Counted from the stretch's first letter, positions 1-7,285 are shown. The stretch: DNA of 8,482 nt from Balneola sp. (GCA_002730655.1 PCAT01000098.1:1-8482); one strand, 5' to 3'. Translations and numbers: made by a program. The notes: a model not told the origin generated them from the sequence alone.

Positions 1-2
1 GA

Positions 3-182
3 CTCGCACTACTAGGTATATTTGGCACCATAGGGGCAGTTCCGGGTTTAATAGAAGTTATTAGGGGTGGAGAGGTAGAACGCCCATTAGCTACCATTTC
101 ACGCTCAGCAATGTTTGTAATGTGTGTCGGCTTTTTAATTCGAGCGGTTCAATCCTTTATAACTGCAAGAAAAGAAATTTAA
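3..182 (+). CDS. C-terminal end of an unidentified membrane protein (partial)
   Basis: The frame is open from the left edge and ends in TAA at 180-182, giving about 59 residues of the C-terminus; the start lies outside the window. Two hydrophobic stretches are visible, one beginning LALLGIFGTIGAVPGLIEVI and one around MFVMCVGFLIRAV. They are joined by a short charged loop (RGGEVERP), and the protein ends in a basic tail (ARKEI). This is the pattern of a small inner-membrane protein with its last two helices in view. I do not recognise a family. The stop lies 15 bases from the stop of the convergent acyl-CoA synthetase gene, which supports it being a real gene end rather than chance. With only 59 residues the coding call is moderate, and no function is offered. 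Confidence 0.6.
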   Translation, partial: LALLGIFGTIGAVPGLIEVIRGGEVERPLATISRSAMFVMCVGFLIRAVQSFITARKEI

Positions 183-197
183 ACTCAGAGGTTTTCC

Positions 198-2075
198 TTA
201 GTCATCTTTAAAAATGTCGCTGATCAAATGAGCGTACTTCTCAGCGATGACCCGGCGCTTCACCTTCATAGTTGGGGTAATTTCGCCCGTTTCAACAGTG
301 AATTCATTTGGAAGTAGTCGGAAATCACGAATTTTTTCGTGAGATGCCAGACTCTTAGAGAACTGGGCCATTTCCTTTTTATACACTGACTTTACCTCGT
401 CAAGTTCCAGTAATTCGTCAGTGTCAGCATAGGATATCCCTTCGGAATTGGCAAACTTTTTAAGTGCTTCAAAATCCGGCACAATAAGGGCCGCCATAAA
501 GTTTTGTGCCTCCCCTACTATTACCAACTGATCAATCCATTTACTGGACTTAAACATGTCTTCTATGGGACCTGGATAGATATTTTTCCCACCGGCATTA
601 ACAAGCATGTGCTTTATTCGATCGGTGATTTTAAGATAACCATCTACAAATCTTCCTACATCACCCGTGTGTAGCCAACCATCAGGATCTATCATCTCTT
701 TAGTTGCCTCATCATTTCGCCAGTATCCCTTCATTACATTTGGCCCCTTACATAAAATCTCCCCTGCTTCTGAGCTAAGATTGGTTGGATAATCTTCCCC
801 ATTTATTTGGGCAATTATCTCCCCTTTTTCTATGCTTTGTATACCCACTGTTACACCAGGTATAACTGTACCAACCATTCCAACCATCAGATCCCCAGGA
901 CGATTTGCGGTCATTACCGGTGAAGTTTCTGTAAGGCCATAGCCTTGCAAAATGGGTAATCCTGCACACTGGAAAAAGGTATCTATATCAGGGGGTAATG
1001 CTGCCCCACCAGAAACAAATAACCGGACACGCCCTCCAGTTTTTTCTTTTAGCTTGTCAAAAACTAATTTGTCGGCAAGTGATTTTTGCAACGACACTAG
1101 GCCTCTTTTACCATTAACATATTTTTGGCCTGTGTTAAGCGCCCATTTGAAAATTTTCTGCTTAACAGCGCTGCCTTCTTCAACATTTTTATTAATTACA
1201 TTAAAGATTTTCTCAAAGAGTCGTGGTACCGAGATAACCACGGTAGGTTTTACCTCCGGTAAGTTTCTGGATACTGTATCCACACTTTCCGCATAATAAA
1301 TTTCAGCGCCACATGAAATAATAGCATAGTATCCAGCTGTTCGTTCAAAGGAGTGACATAACGGCAAAAACGACAAACAGGTATCTTTATCATCCCAATA
1401 TATATGTTGAGTAGCCGCTTTAACATTACTGCAAATATTATCGTGGGTCAGCATGGCTCCTTTTGGTTTACCTGTGGTCCCTGAAGTATAGATCAAAGTA
1501 CAAACATCATCGGGTTTCACTTTTTTTGCATAGCCCTGTATCTTTTTTTCATGCTTTTTATAGAACTTTTTCCCTTCCCGCTTGGCATGGTCAAACAAGC
1601 GTACAAAATCATTCTCCATAAGTTTTTTATTTTTTGGCACTCCGAAAGCAAGTACCTCTTTCAAATCGGAACAATTTTCAAAGACTTCTACAGCCTTTTT
1701 CAGCTGTATTCCTGTCGAAACAAAAAATATTTTCGCCTTTGAATCTTGTAAAATATATTCACACTGATTCGGAGGCAGGGTGGTATAGAGGGAAACATTA
1801 ATTCCGCCCAGTAGTTGAATAGCTAGGTCAACTACCGCCCACTCGTAACGGTTTTCACTAAGTATACCAACTGGATCTCCGTTCTTAATTCCTTTACTTG
1901 CTAAATATCCAGCGATGGCTTGCACGTCGTCGGTAACCTGGTCCCAATAAACCGGTTCATAACCAACAGAAGCATCTAATTTATGATGAAATACGGCCTT
2001 ATCCTGGCCGGCATATTTTTTGGAAAGGTTATTATATAAATCTGTAAGCGTATCAAAAGGTACTAAAGTAGGCAT
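198..2075 (-). CDS. Long-chain fatty acid--CoA ligase (AMP-forming acyl-CoA synthetase)
   Basis: This enzyme activates long-chain fatty acids with ATP and CoA, through an acyl-adenylate, for beta-oxidation or phospholipid acylation. At 625 residues it has the normal length for the bacterial FadD15-like/ACSL branch. The family motifs are in order: the phosphate loop YTSGTTGKPKG at about residues 196-206, the adenylate-binding QGYGLTETSP at 377-386, GWLHTGDVG at 466-474, the hinge DRIK at about 485-488, AGGKNIYPGPIE at 494-505, and TPTMKVKRR near 601-608, which carries the expected catalytic C-domain lysine (604 or 606). The lysine-rich stretch between about 148 and 187 is typical of the long-chain branch. 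No signal peptide is seen; it should be cytosolic or peripherally membrane-bound. The ATG at 2075 precedes the conserved N-terminus directly and has no Shine-Dalgarno sequence. The gene is monocistronic as far as seen and diverges from the Fur gene. Chain-length preference cannot be read from sequence. Confidence 0.96.
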   Translation of the reverse strand: MPTLVPFDTLTDLYNNLSKKYAGQDKAVFHHKLDASVGYEPVYWDQVTDDVQAIAGYLASKGIKNGDPVGILSENRYEWAVVDLAIQLLGGINVSLYTTLPPNQCEYILQDSKAKIFFVSTGIQLKKAVEVFENCSDLKEVLAFGVPKNKKLMENDFVRLFDHAKREGKKFYKKHEKKIQGYAKKVKPDDVCTLIYTSGTTGKPKGAMLTHDNICSNVKAATQHIYWDDKDTCLSFLPLCHSFERTAGYYAIISCGAEIYYAESVDTVSRNLPEVKPTVVISVPRLFEKIFNVINKNVEEGSAVKQKIFKWALNTGQKYVNGKRGLVSLQKSLADKLVFDKLKEKTGGRVRLFVSGGAALPPDIDTFFQCAGLPILQGYGLTETSPVMTANRPGDLMVGMVGTVIPGVTVGIQSIEKGEIIAQINGEDYPTNLSSEAGEILCKGPNVMKGYWRNDEATKEMIDPDGWLHTGDVGRFVDGYLKITDRIKHMLVNAGGKNIYPGPIEDMFKSSKWIDQLVIVGEAQNFMAALIVPDFEALKKFANSEGISYADTDELLELDEVKSVYKKEMAQFSKSLASHEKIRDFRLLPNEFTVETGEITPTMKVKRRVIAEKYAHLISDIFKDD

Positions 2076-2109
2076 AACAACTGGACTAAATTAATGTTGG
2101 CTATCTGAG

Positions 2110-2118
2110 AATATAGCA
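2110..2118 (-). promoter_or_regulatory. Candidate extended -10 promoter element for the acyl-CoA synthetase gene
   Basis: Read on the minus strand the sequence is TGCTATATT, an extended -10 (TGn plus TATATT, 5 of 6 to TATAAT). It would place a transcript start near 2103, about 28 bases before the ATG. No good -35 element is found at the usual spacing. The host's promoter consensus is unknown, so this is tentative. Confidence 0.3.
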
Positions 2119-2256
2119 TTCCCACAGTGAAAATTTCTACATTTTTCATTTTTGGTATTTTCGCAGGGCCTTCAAACTAGATTAAAAACAAAAAAATGGC
2201 GTAGTCAGTTTTTATTTAATTACCTTTCCATCTCATTTCTTTCATATTGCAACATT

Positions 2257-2265
2257 TGGTATATT
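2257..2265 (+). promoter_or_regulatory. Candidate extended -10 promoter element for the fur-family gene
   Basis: The sequence TGGTATATT has the same TGn-TATATT form as the element facing the other way. It would give a start near 2272 and a leader of about 64 bases. No convincing -35 hexamer lies at the correct distance. In AT-rich DNA such matches arise by chance, hence low confidence. Confidence 0.3.
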
Positions 2266-2303
2266 ATTAAAAGAAAAAGTAATGCACTGGTGTCAAGCAA
2301 AAA

Positions 2304-2318
2304 TTACTAGCCCAGTAA
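2304..2318. promoter_or_regulatory. Small inverted repeat upstream of the fur-family start, possible operator
   Basis: TTACT and AGTAA form a perfect 5-base inverted repeat separated by 5 bases (AGCCC), ending 17 bases before the ATG. Fur-family repressors bind AT-rich dyads and often control their own gene, so the location fits autoregulation. It does not match the classical Fur box or the PerR box well, and arms this short occur by chance. Confidence 0.2.
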
Positions 2319-2335
2319 ATATTTGAATAGTCATT

Positions 2336-2830
2336 ATGGCGCATCCTGCACATGAAGAAACAATCGATCTAGTTAAAGAAATTTTTAGGTCTTACTTAAA
2401 AGAGGGCAATCAACGTCAAACTCCCGAACGGTTCATGGTATTAGAAGAAATCTACCGTTCCGATGGTCATTTTGACGCTGATGAACTTTTTTTTAGCATG
2501 CAGCAGAAAGGTACTCGTGTGAGTCGGGCGACCGTATATAACACCTTAGACCTTCTAGTTGAGTCTGGACTGGTACAACGCCAACAATTTGGGAAAAGCC
2601 AGTATCACTACGAAAGAGCCTATGCCTATCAACAACATGATCATATTATCTGTAATGAATGCGGTCATGTGCATGAATTTTGCGATCCTCGTGTTGGTGA
2701 GATTCAACAACTAATTGGCCGAATTCATGGGATGAATATCGAATCACATTCCCTCCATTTCTACGGGTATTGTGAAGACAAAGTAGCTTGCGAGCAACGC
2801 AAGAGGAATCTGAAAAAGAGTTCCGAGTAA
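2336..2830 (+). CDS. Fur-family metal-responsive transcriptional repressor
   Basis: This is a cytosolic dimeric DNA-binding regulator of the Fur/PerR/Zur family. At 164 residues it is slightly longer than a typical family member. Residues about 10-85 form the winged-helix domain: QRQTPERFMVLEEIY, then HFDADELF (His45 is the usual metal ligand), then the recognition-helix motif SRATVYNTLDLL at 63-74. The C-terminal dimerisation and metal domain carries E93, HDHIICNECG at 101-110 (HxHxxCxxC with Cys106 and Cys109), a conserved HEF at 113-115, and a second cysteine pair, Cys146 and Cys152. The four cysteines fit a structural zinc site. The position usually held by the first His of the HHDH cluster is Gln100. 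Sequence alone does not separate Fur from PerR or Zur, so no symbol is given. It is transcribed alone, with a 59-base gap to the convergent ftsX stop, and has no Shine-Dalgarno sequence. Confidence 0.95.
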   Translation: MAHPAHEETIDLVKEIFRSYLKEGNQRQTPERFMVLEEIYRSDGHFDADELFFSMQQKGTRVSRATVYNTLDLLVESGLVQRQQFGKSQYHYERAYAYQQHDHIICNECGHVHEFCDPRVGEIQQLIGRIHGMNIESHSLHFYGYCEDKVACEQRKRNLKKSSE

Positions 2831-2889
2831 AGGAGAGTACTAAGTTCATCGAAAAAACTTATAACAAACACTAGGACTCATCTTCTGAA

Positions 2890-3762
2890 TTAAAGTCGAG
2901 TTTTTCGAATAAAAGTTCCAGCGGCCCAGCGACTTCCAAGCCAACCTAAAAGTACAGATAAGGTCACCATAGCTCCTATTAAGTAATACCATTGTCCAAA
3001 TGGCCAAACCAATAAACCGAACTCTGGAGTAAGTTTTGGTAATAAGCGCTCAAAGCTCAAATGTAGCACACTAGCACTAATTCCACCAGCAAGTAAACCT
3101 TGTAAAATTCCCTCTATCACAAAAGGAGCACGGATAAACCTGTTAGTCGCCCCCACCAATTTCATTGCTTTGATTACATCGCGCCGGGCATAAACTGTTA
3201 ATCGTATTGTATTAAAGACTAACAGCATCGCGGCTATAAGAACAATTAAACCAATTACTGTACCCATTCGAGTCAGTGTTCGAAGGTTCGTCTCCAAGAG
3301 CTGAAGTAGTGAGGCATTATATTTTATATTTTCAACGCCAATCCACTCCTCCAATTCTGCTGCAATGACTATAATTTTCTCAGCAGGAATACCTCTGCGC
3401 AAGCTAAGTTTAAATGATGCTGGAAGAAAATTTAAGGCGACTAAATCCTCAACACCTGATCCAAATTCAGACCTCATAATTGTAGCGGCACTGTCTTTGG
3501 AAATAAAGGTTATTTCTTCTACCTCATCTAAAGATAACAATGCCTGCTCCATTAATTTAATATCTTGATCATCTAGGTTATATAGAAAAACTTCTAATTC
3601 GACAGAATCGCGAAGACTTAAAGCCCTATCATATAAATTGTAAGAGAGCCTAAACAGTATCCCAATGAGCAATAAGGCTAAGCTAAGTGATATAATAGAT
3701 GTCATTGACGCCCATTTTGTTCGTCTAAGCCCAGCAATGCCTTCTTTTAATAAATAACTCAT
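2890..3762 (-). CDS. ftsX: Cell division protein FtsX (permease-like subunit of FtsEX)
   Basis: FtsX is the inner-membrane partner of the ATPase FtsE. The complex acts at the divisome and controls peptidoglycan hydrolases through FtsX's extracytoplasmic loop. The 290-residue protein shows the family topology: a short basic N-terminus (GLRRTKW), transmembrane helix 1 at about 20-40, an extracytoplasmic domain at about 41-165 containing the family-typical NFLPASFKL near 111-119, then three helices at about 168-188, 213-233 and 259-280. The family signature runs from NTIRLTVYARR (184-194) through MKLVGATNRFIRAPF (200-214) into helix 3. The start is chosen because the usual short cytoplasmic N-terminus fits; there is no Shine-Dalgarno sequence. 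It lies 30 bases after the barrel-protein gene and is probably last in the cinA transcript. ftsE is not in the window, unlike the adjacent ftsE-ftsX of Proteobacteria; in Bacteroidota the two are often apart. Confidence 0.95.
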   Translation of the reverse strand: MSYLLKEGIAGLRRTKWASMTSIISLSLALLLIGILFRLSYNLYDRALSLRDSVELEVFLYNLDDQDIKLMEQALLSLDEVEEITFISKDSAATIMRSEFGSGVEDLVALNFLPASFKLSLRRGIPAEKIIVIAAELEEWIGVENIKYNASLLQLLETNLRTLTRMGTVIGLIVLIAAMLLVFNTIRLTVYARRDVIKAMKLVGATNRFIRAPFVIEGILQGLLAGGISASVLHLSFERLLPKLTPEFGLLVWPFGQWYYLIGAMVTLSVLLGWLGSRWAAGTFIRKTRL

Positions 3763-3792
3763 AACTTGTTAACTATTTAATGTAAAATAGAA

Positions 3793-5805
3793 TTAATTTC
3801 GAAATATCGCTTTAATACTTACTATCAATCTTCGACCCGGCATAGGAAAGCTATCCGCTCCAAAATATCCTGGGCCCAAGAATCCCTGGGCCGCATTTTC
3901 CCATCGCAAAAAAACCATCATAGAGCGTACTCTAGAAGATATTTCAACATCGGCCCGAAGGAATGCGGGTTGTTCAGCATGTCCATTTTGTTGCACAGAC
4001 CACCATTGAGCTGCGGTATCAAAAGCTAAATTGCGACTAGCTAACGGAGAGCCATATAAACGAACACCCATTTTAGTGTAGGCAGCCCGTTGAAATACAT
4101 AATCCTTCCAAAAAGCGTGAGAGCGTAAACGAAACTGCATATCGGTCTCAAAAAGTTCAGCAGATTGCGCTTGAATTTGACCATTACCTCGACTAAATGC
4201 CGTTGCACTCAATCCATATTCCCAACGTGAAGAATGGGCATCTAGCCCCACGCTTGTAGACCAAAAACTATGTTCCTTTGCATAATAAACTCGCATCTCC
4301 TCCTGAATTAGCTTAGAAGGTGCCAACAAAGCAGTCCCCGATTCTAAGCTATATCGTGCATTCAGCCATATAGAAAGGATGCGTTCCGGCCAAAGATTCA
4401 CCGATCCTAAAATATATTGGCTTTCTTGAAGTGGACTGTCCTTATAGTTGATTCCATCATTCTGCCAATTATTGGATGTCCAATACTGATCTTGAATACT
4501 CCGGAGTTGTAATCCTTGTCCCAGTCGTAGATTCGTCTTAATAACCTTATTTTCAAAGTCTAGGCTCACCCATCCACTTAAAGCAGACCCACGATCGCCA
4601 GTGAAAACCTGCTCCAATCCTAATCTAAGATTCACAGTTGGTAGGACCTTCCAATATCCCAGTAGGTTAGCATTTGATTCCCACCAGTTTGATCGTTTAA
4701 TGGTATGAAATCCTGTGTCTGAATGTATTCTATTGGTATAGCCCGACCAACGCCCCTCAGCACTAAGCCCCCAATTAGATCCTTCCAATTCGGTAGCACC
4801 AGTAATCCAAAGAGCGCGGATATTCCATGCCGTAGTATCAGCGCTAAAAGGCAAAGTGAATTCGTGGTTAGTTCGACCTACTTGTAAGGATGTAGAAGCC
4901 AATGAACTAGAGTCTAGTCGATGTCCTAAACGCACAAACCAGTCACTTCGAGAACTACTACTGCTCACAGAGTTACGACGAGGAATCGGGCCATACTCTG
5001 AAAATGGAAAGGCAGCGGACGAATTAGAATAACCAAAAGACTCATCGGCTTCAAAGGAATTATTCGCCGCCCAAGCATCTAAGCGTAAAGTTTTACTTAG
5101 ATGATAGTATCCCTTAGCAAACATTTGACTCCCTTTGAGTTCATTAACAGGATAATTACCACCCGCACGACGGTCCCAAAAAGATAGCTCCAAATGGCTA
5201 CGCTCTGAAAAATTATGCCCAACTCCAAATTCCAAATTGCGGTAGGTATAACTAGATTCATCGTAGTTGAGTGTACTAATGGGCTTTATGAGATAATAAT
5301 CACGTAAATGCCAATCCGAGCGCAGGCGATGTGAGGGCAGCTCTTGAATACTCGACACCTTATGTACAGGTACATATTGCAGCTCATTCAGACCCGTTAT
5401 GGGATTACTAAGATCAATTCCTTCCAGGTAAACCTTCTGATCACCAGGTCCAAACCCCTGCACATAATGGCCTGATTGACGGCCAACAGTGCCCAGCTCA
5501 TATGCTATAACATCACTGCGCTGTGCCCATAATACATGTCCGTCGGTATAATGCTCCCATCGCAACAAACTATCAGTGGCAACTTCCCACGCCCCCCACT
5601 TAGTGCGGTTGGTCCAATGCCAAGGGATAATCCCAAGCACTTCCAAACCTTCTTGCATCGCAGCTAAATCTGCTGTATCCGATTGAATACTTCCCAAGCC
5701 AGAAATATTAGGCTGCGCCTGAACCTGTTGAATGGCCTCTAAATTTAGGAAAAATAAGCCTAATATTAGCAATCGAAGACGCCCTATGGAAGCCGATTTG
5801 TTCAT
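3793..5805 (-). CDS. Outer-membrane beta-barrel protein with TonB-receptor-like plug; possible putative-porin family
   Basis: The 670-residue protein begins with a signal peptide: a basic start, a hydrophobic core LLILGLFFLNL at 12-22, and likely cleavage after VQA at 30. Residues about 78-156 resemble a TonB-dependent-receptor plug: LLRWEHYTD, ELGTVGR, then VYLEGIDLSNPITG at 125-138 and VPVHKVSSIQEL. From about 190 on, alternating aromatic and polar strands indicate a large barrel, with a serine-rich loop at 278-287. The C-terminus has VFLRWEN near 631-637, PMPGRR at 664-669 region start, and ends in alternating residues to a final Phe-Arg-Asn, as in TonB-type and Bacteroidota putative-porin barrels. 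I see no TonB box and no N-terminal carboxypeptidase-like domain, so whether it is an active TonB-dependent importer is open. Its substrate is unknown. The start overlaps the cinA stop as ATGA, implying translational coupling; ftsX follows. Confidence 0.82.
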   Translation of the reverse strand: MNKSASIGRLRLLILGLFFLNLEAIQQVQAQPNISGLGSIQSDTADLAAMQEGLEVLGIIPWHWTNRTKWGAWEVATDSLLRWEHYTDGHVLWAQRSDVIAYELGTVGRQSGHYVQGFGPGDQKVYLEGIDLSNPITGLNELQYVPVHKVSSIQELPSHRLRSDWHLRDYYLIKPISTLNYDESSYTYRNLEFGVGHNFSERSHLELSFWDRRAGGNYPVNELKGSQMFAKGYYHLSKTLRLDAWAANNSFEADESFGYSNSSAAFPFSEYGPIPRRNSVSSSSSRSDWFVRLGHRLDSSSLASTSLQVGRTNHEFTLPFSADTTAWNIRALWITGATELEGSNWGLSAEGRWSGYTNRIHSDTGFHTIKRSNWWESNANLLGYWKVLPTVNLRLGLEQVFTGDRGSALSGWVSLDFENKVIKTNLRLGQGLQLRSIQDQYWTSNNWQNDGINYKDSPLQESQYILGSVNLWPERILSIWLNARYSLESGTALLAPSKLIQEEMRVYYAKEHSFWSTSVGLDAHSSRWEYGLSATAFSRGNGQIQAQSAELFETDMQFRLRSHAFWKDYVFQRAAYTKMGVRLYGSPLASRNLAFDTAAQWWSVQQNGHAEQPAFLRADVEISSRVRSMMVFLRWENAAQGFLGPGYFGADSFPMPGRRLIVSIKAIFRN
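5802..5805 (-). promoter_or_regulatory. ATGA stop-start overlap coupling cinA to the outer-membrane protein gene
   Basis: On the minus strand ATGA carries both the ATG of the barrel-protein gene (5805-5803) and the TGA of cinA (5804-5802). Such overlaps usually mean that terminating ribosomes re-initiate on the next gene. The only purine-rich help upstream is a GAGG inside the end of cinA, about 14 bases before the ATG. Confidence 0.75.
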
Positions 5806-7160
5806 AAATGCATGGAATCCTCACTTGGTAATGTCTGCGATTGCCCCTTCTTAGCCTGATCCACTAGTTCTAGAGAGTCTGAATACACCTTTTGTAGATT
5901 GTAAGGTAACTCATCCATGCCCAACAAGCATCGCCGCAGAATTTCAAAGCCGGTAATCACAGATTGTAGTTTATTTAAGCTACGGGAGTTACTAAATTCG
6001 GCCCGCACAGCAAAGTGTTGATTAGGAGTAAAAAAACCAATCCAAACGGTTCCAACTGGTTTTTCGGGACTCCCACCTCCCGGGCCCGCTACACCAGTAG
6101 AAGAAATACCACACTCCACACCCATACGCTTAGCAACCCCTTTGGCCATCTGTAACGCAACTTCTGCGCTAACAGCCCCTTTTTGCTCAATTACGCTTGC
6201 GTCAACCCCAAGTTGGCTCATTTTTATTGCATTATTATAAGCAATTATACCGCCTTGCACATAGGCACTTGAACCTGGGGTTTCGGTCAACATATGTCCC
6301 ATTAACCCTCCTGTACAACTTTCTGCTGTAGCCAAACGATATCCATATTGGGTCAATATGCGTCCTAGCGCAAGATCCAATGTATCCTCTTTCTTGTCGC
6401 TATAAATCAAGTTCCCTAACCGTTGCTTGATCTCCAAGCTCAAACTATGTACCCGACTAATAGCCTCCTCGCGAGTTTGGCCGCGACCGGTGAGTCGTAA
6501 ACACACTTGCCCTTTAGAAGGTAAAAAAGCCAGATCGATGGATTCATTTAATAAGGACTCAATATTAGGTAACCAGTTATCAATCAAATGACTCTCTCCA
6601 ATACCTGCTACTTTAAGATAGCGGGTTTCAAAAATATTCAAGCTTCCCCAATCTTGCAATTTTGGGGCAACCTGCGTGGTCATAAGATGCTTCATTTCAT
6701 GGGGTACGCCCGGTAAAACAACTAGTAATGAATCCTGTTCAGTGAACAACATACCTGGTGCGGTTCCAGTGGCATTAAAAAGTAGTTCAGCATTATTAGG
6801 TATCAGTGACTGAGCTTGATTGGATTTGGAGTATGGGAGATTTCTGCGATGAAAAAGTTCTTTAATATGCTCTTCTACGCTTTTTTCATGACGCATACCT
6901 ACCCCAAATAGTTCCGCTATACTTTTTTTCGTAACATCGTCTAAGGTAGGACCTAATCCGCCAGTAGATATGACCAAATCAGCCTTGTCTAAAGCTTGCT
7001 GAATAGTGAATTTAATTTGTTCAGGTTCATCGGTAATCGTGTAAACCTGAGTAACCTGAACCCCTCTATCGTGAAGAAATAGCCCTAACCAACTCGCATT
7101 GGTATTCACTGTATCTCCAACCAAGAGTTCATTTCCAATTGAAATAAGGTGCGCAATCAT
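5802..7160 (-). CDS. cinA: CinA-family protein (ADP-ribose pyrophosphatase / NMN deamidase type) with a C-terminal tail
   Basis: CinA proteins combine an N-terminal MoCF-type domain, which in characterised members is a COG1058-type pyrophosphatase, with a C-terminal PncC-type nicotinamide-mononucleotide deamidase domain. They serve pyridine-nucleotide salvage and are often called competence/damage-inducible. Here the N-domain shows ISIGNELLVGD at 6-16, STGGLGPTLDD at 65-75 and GVPHEM at 151-156. The C-domain shows AESCTGG at 279-285, with the expected catalytic Ser281, YNNAIK ending at Lys313, GAVSAEVA at 328-335, and TGVAGPGGGSPEKPVGTV at 355-372. All key motifs are intact. At 452 residues it exceeds the common 410-425 because of a tail after about 415 that matches nothing I know. 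It is first in the probable cinA-barrel-ftsX unit and divergent from pgsA. It has no Shine-Dalgarno sequence; the MIAHLISIGNELL start is canonical. Confidence 0.96.
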   Translation of the reverse strand: MIAHLISIGNELLVGDTVNTNASWLGLFLHDRGVQVTQVYTITDEPEQIKFTIQQALDKADLVISTGGLGPTLDDVTKKSIAELFGVGMRHEKSVEEHIKELFHRRNLPYSKSNQAQSLIPNNAELLFNATGTAPGMLFTEQDSLLVVLPGVPHEMKHLMTTQVAPKLQDWGSLNIFETRYLKVAGIGESHLIDNWLPNIESLLNESIDLAFLPSKGQVCLRLTGRGQTREEAISRVHSLSLEIKQRLGNLIYSDKKEDTLDLALGRILTQYGYRLATAESCTGGLMGHMLTETPGSSAYVQGGIIAYNNAIKMSQLGVDASVIEQKGAVSAEVALQMAKGVAKRMGVECGISSTGVAGPGGGSPEKPVGTVWIGFFTPNQHFAVRAEFSNSRSLNKLQSVITGFEILRRCLLGMDELPYNLQKVYSDSLELVDQAKKGQSQTLPSEDSMHL

Positions 7161-7256
7161 ATTTGTAAATTGGGATTTTTTGACCGAGAACTCGAAATAA
7201 CATAATACGAAGTAAATCGCACAAAGGTCGCCAACAATTCAATTTCTAATGTTGCT

Positions 7257-7285
7257 TTTACCTTACTACTCTAAAGTGGTATAAA
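7257..7285 (+). promoter_or_regulatory. Candidate sigma70-type promoter for pgsA-pgpA
   Basis: TTTACC (7257-7262, 4 of 6 to TTGACA) and TATAAA (7280-7285, 5 of 6 to TATAAT) are separated by exactly 17 bases. A start near 7292 would leave a leader of roughly 13 bases before the pgsA ATG. The region (7161-7304) must also carry the promoter for cinA on the other strand, but I could not pick one out; a TATTAT lies there without a matching -35. Confidence 0.4.

Larger units (their letters stand above)
2076..2335. promoter_or_regulatory. Divergent intergenic region between acyl-CoA synthetase and fur-family genes
   Basis: This 260-base non-coding region is strongly AT-rich, with A runs near 2181-2196 and T-rich tracts near 2133-2160. 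No ORF of note or RNA gene is visible. It must hold the promoters for both flanking genes, since they diverge. Each side has a TGnTATATT sequence (listed separately), and a small dyad lies just upstream of the Fur start. Shared control of the two genes is possible but not shown by sequence. Confidence 0.6.

Noticed and set aside
181..195. AAAC...GTTT mini-dyad between the two convergent stops at the left end
   Set aside because: The four-base arms hold only one G-C pair. This is chance level in AT-rich DNA, despite being well placed for a terminator.
952..1296. Plus-strand open frame of 114 codons inside the acyl-CoA synthetase gene
   Set aside because: It is antisense to a well-conserved enzyme over its central region and has no family features. 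Other short frames in this gene (775-969, 1551-1767) are shadows as well.
2646..2849. Minus-strand open frame over the end of the fur-family gene
   Set aside because: It is antisense to the conserved metal-binding domain and its product has no recognisable motif.
2841..2861. TAAGTT/AACTTA hairpin between the convergent fur-family and ftsX genes, considered as a shared terminator
   Set aside because: The stem is only 6 weak base pairs with a 9-base loop and no T run on either side. It is too poor to call an intrinsic terminator.
3365..3568. Plus-strand open frame within ftsX
   Set aside because: It is antisense to the extracytoplasmic domain of ftsX and has no motif of its own.
7185..7194. 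CGAG-AA-CTCG inverted repeat in the cinA leader
   Set aside because: The arms are only four bases and do not extend. There is no supporting promoter or known operator, so it is not reported as a site.
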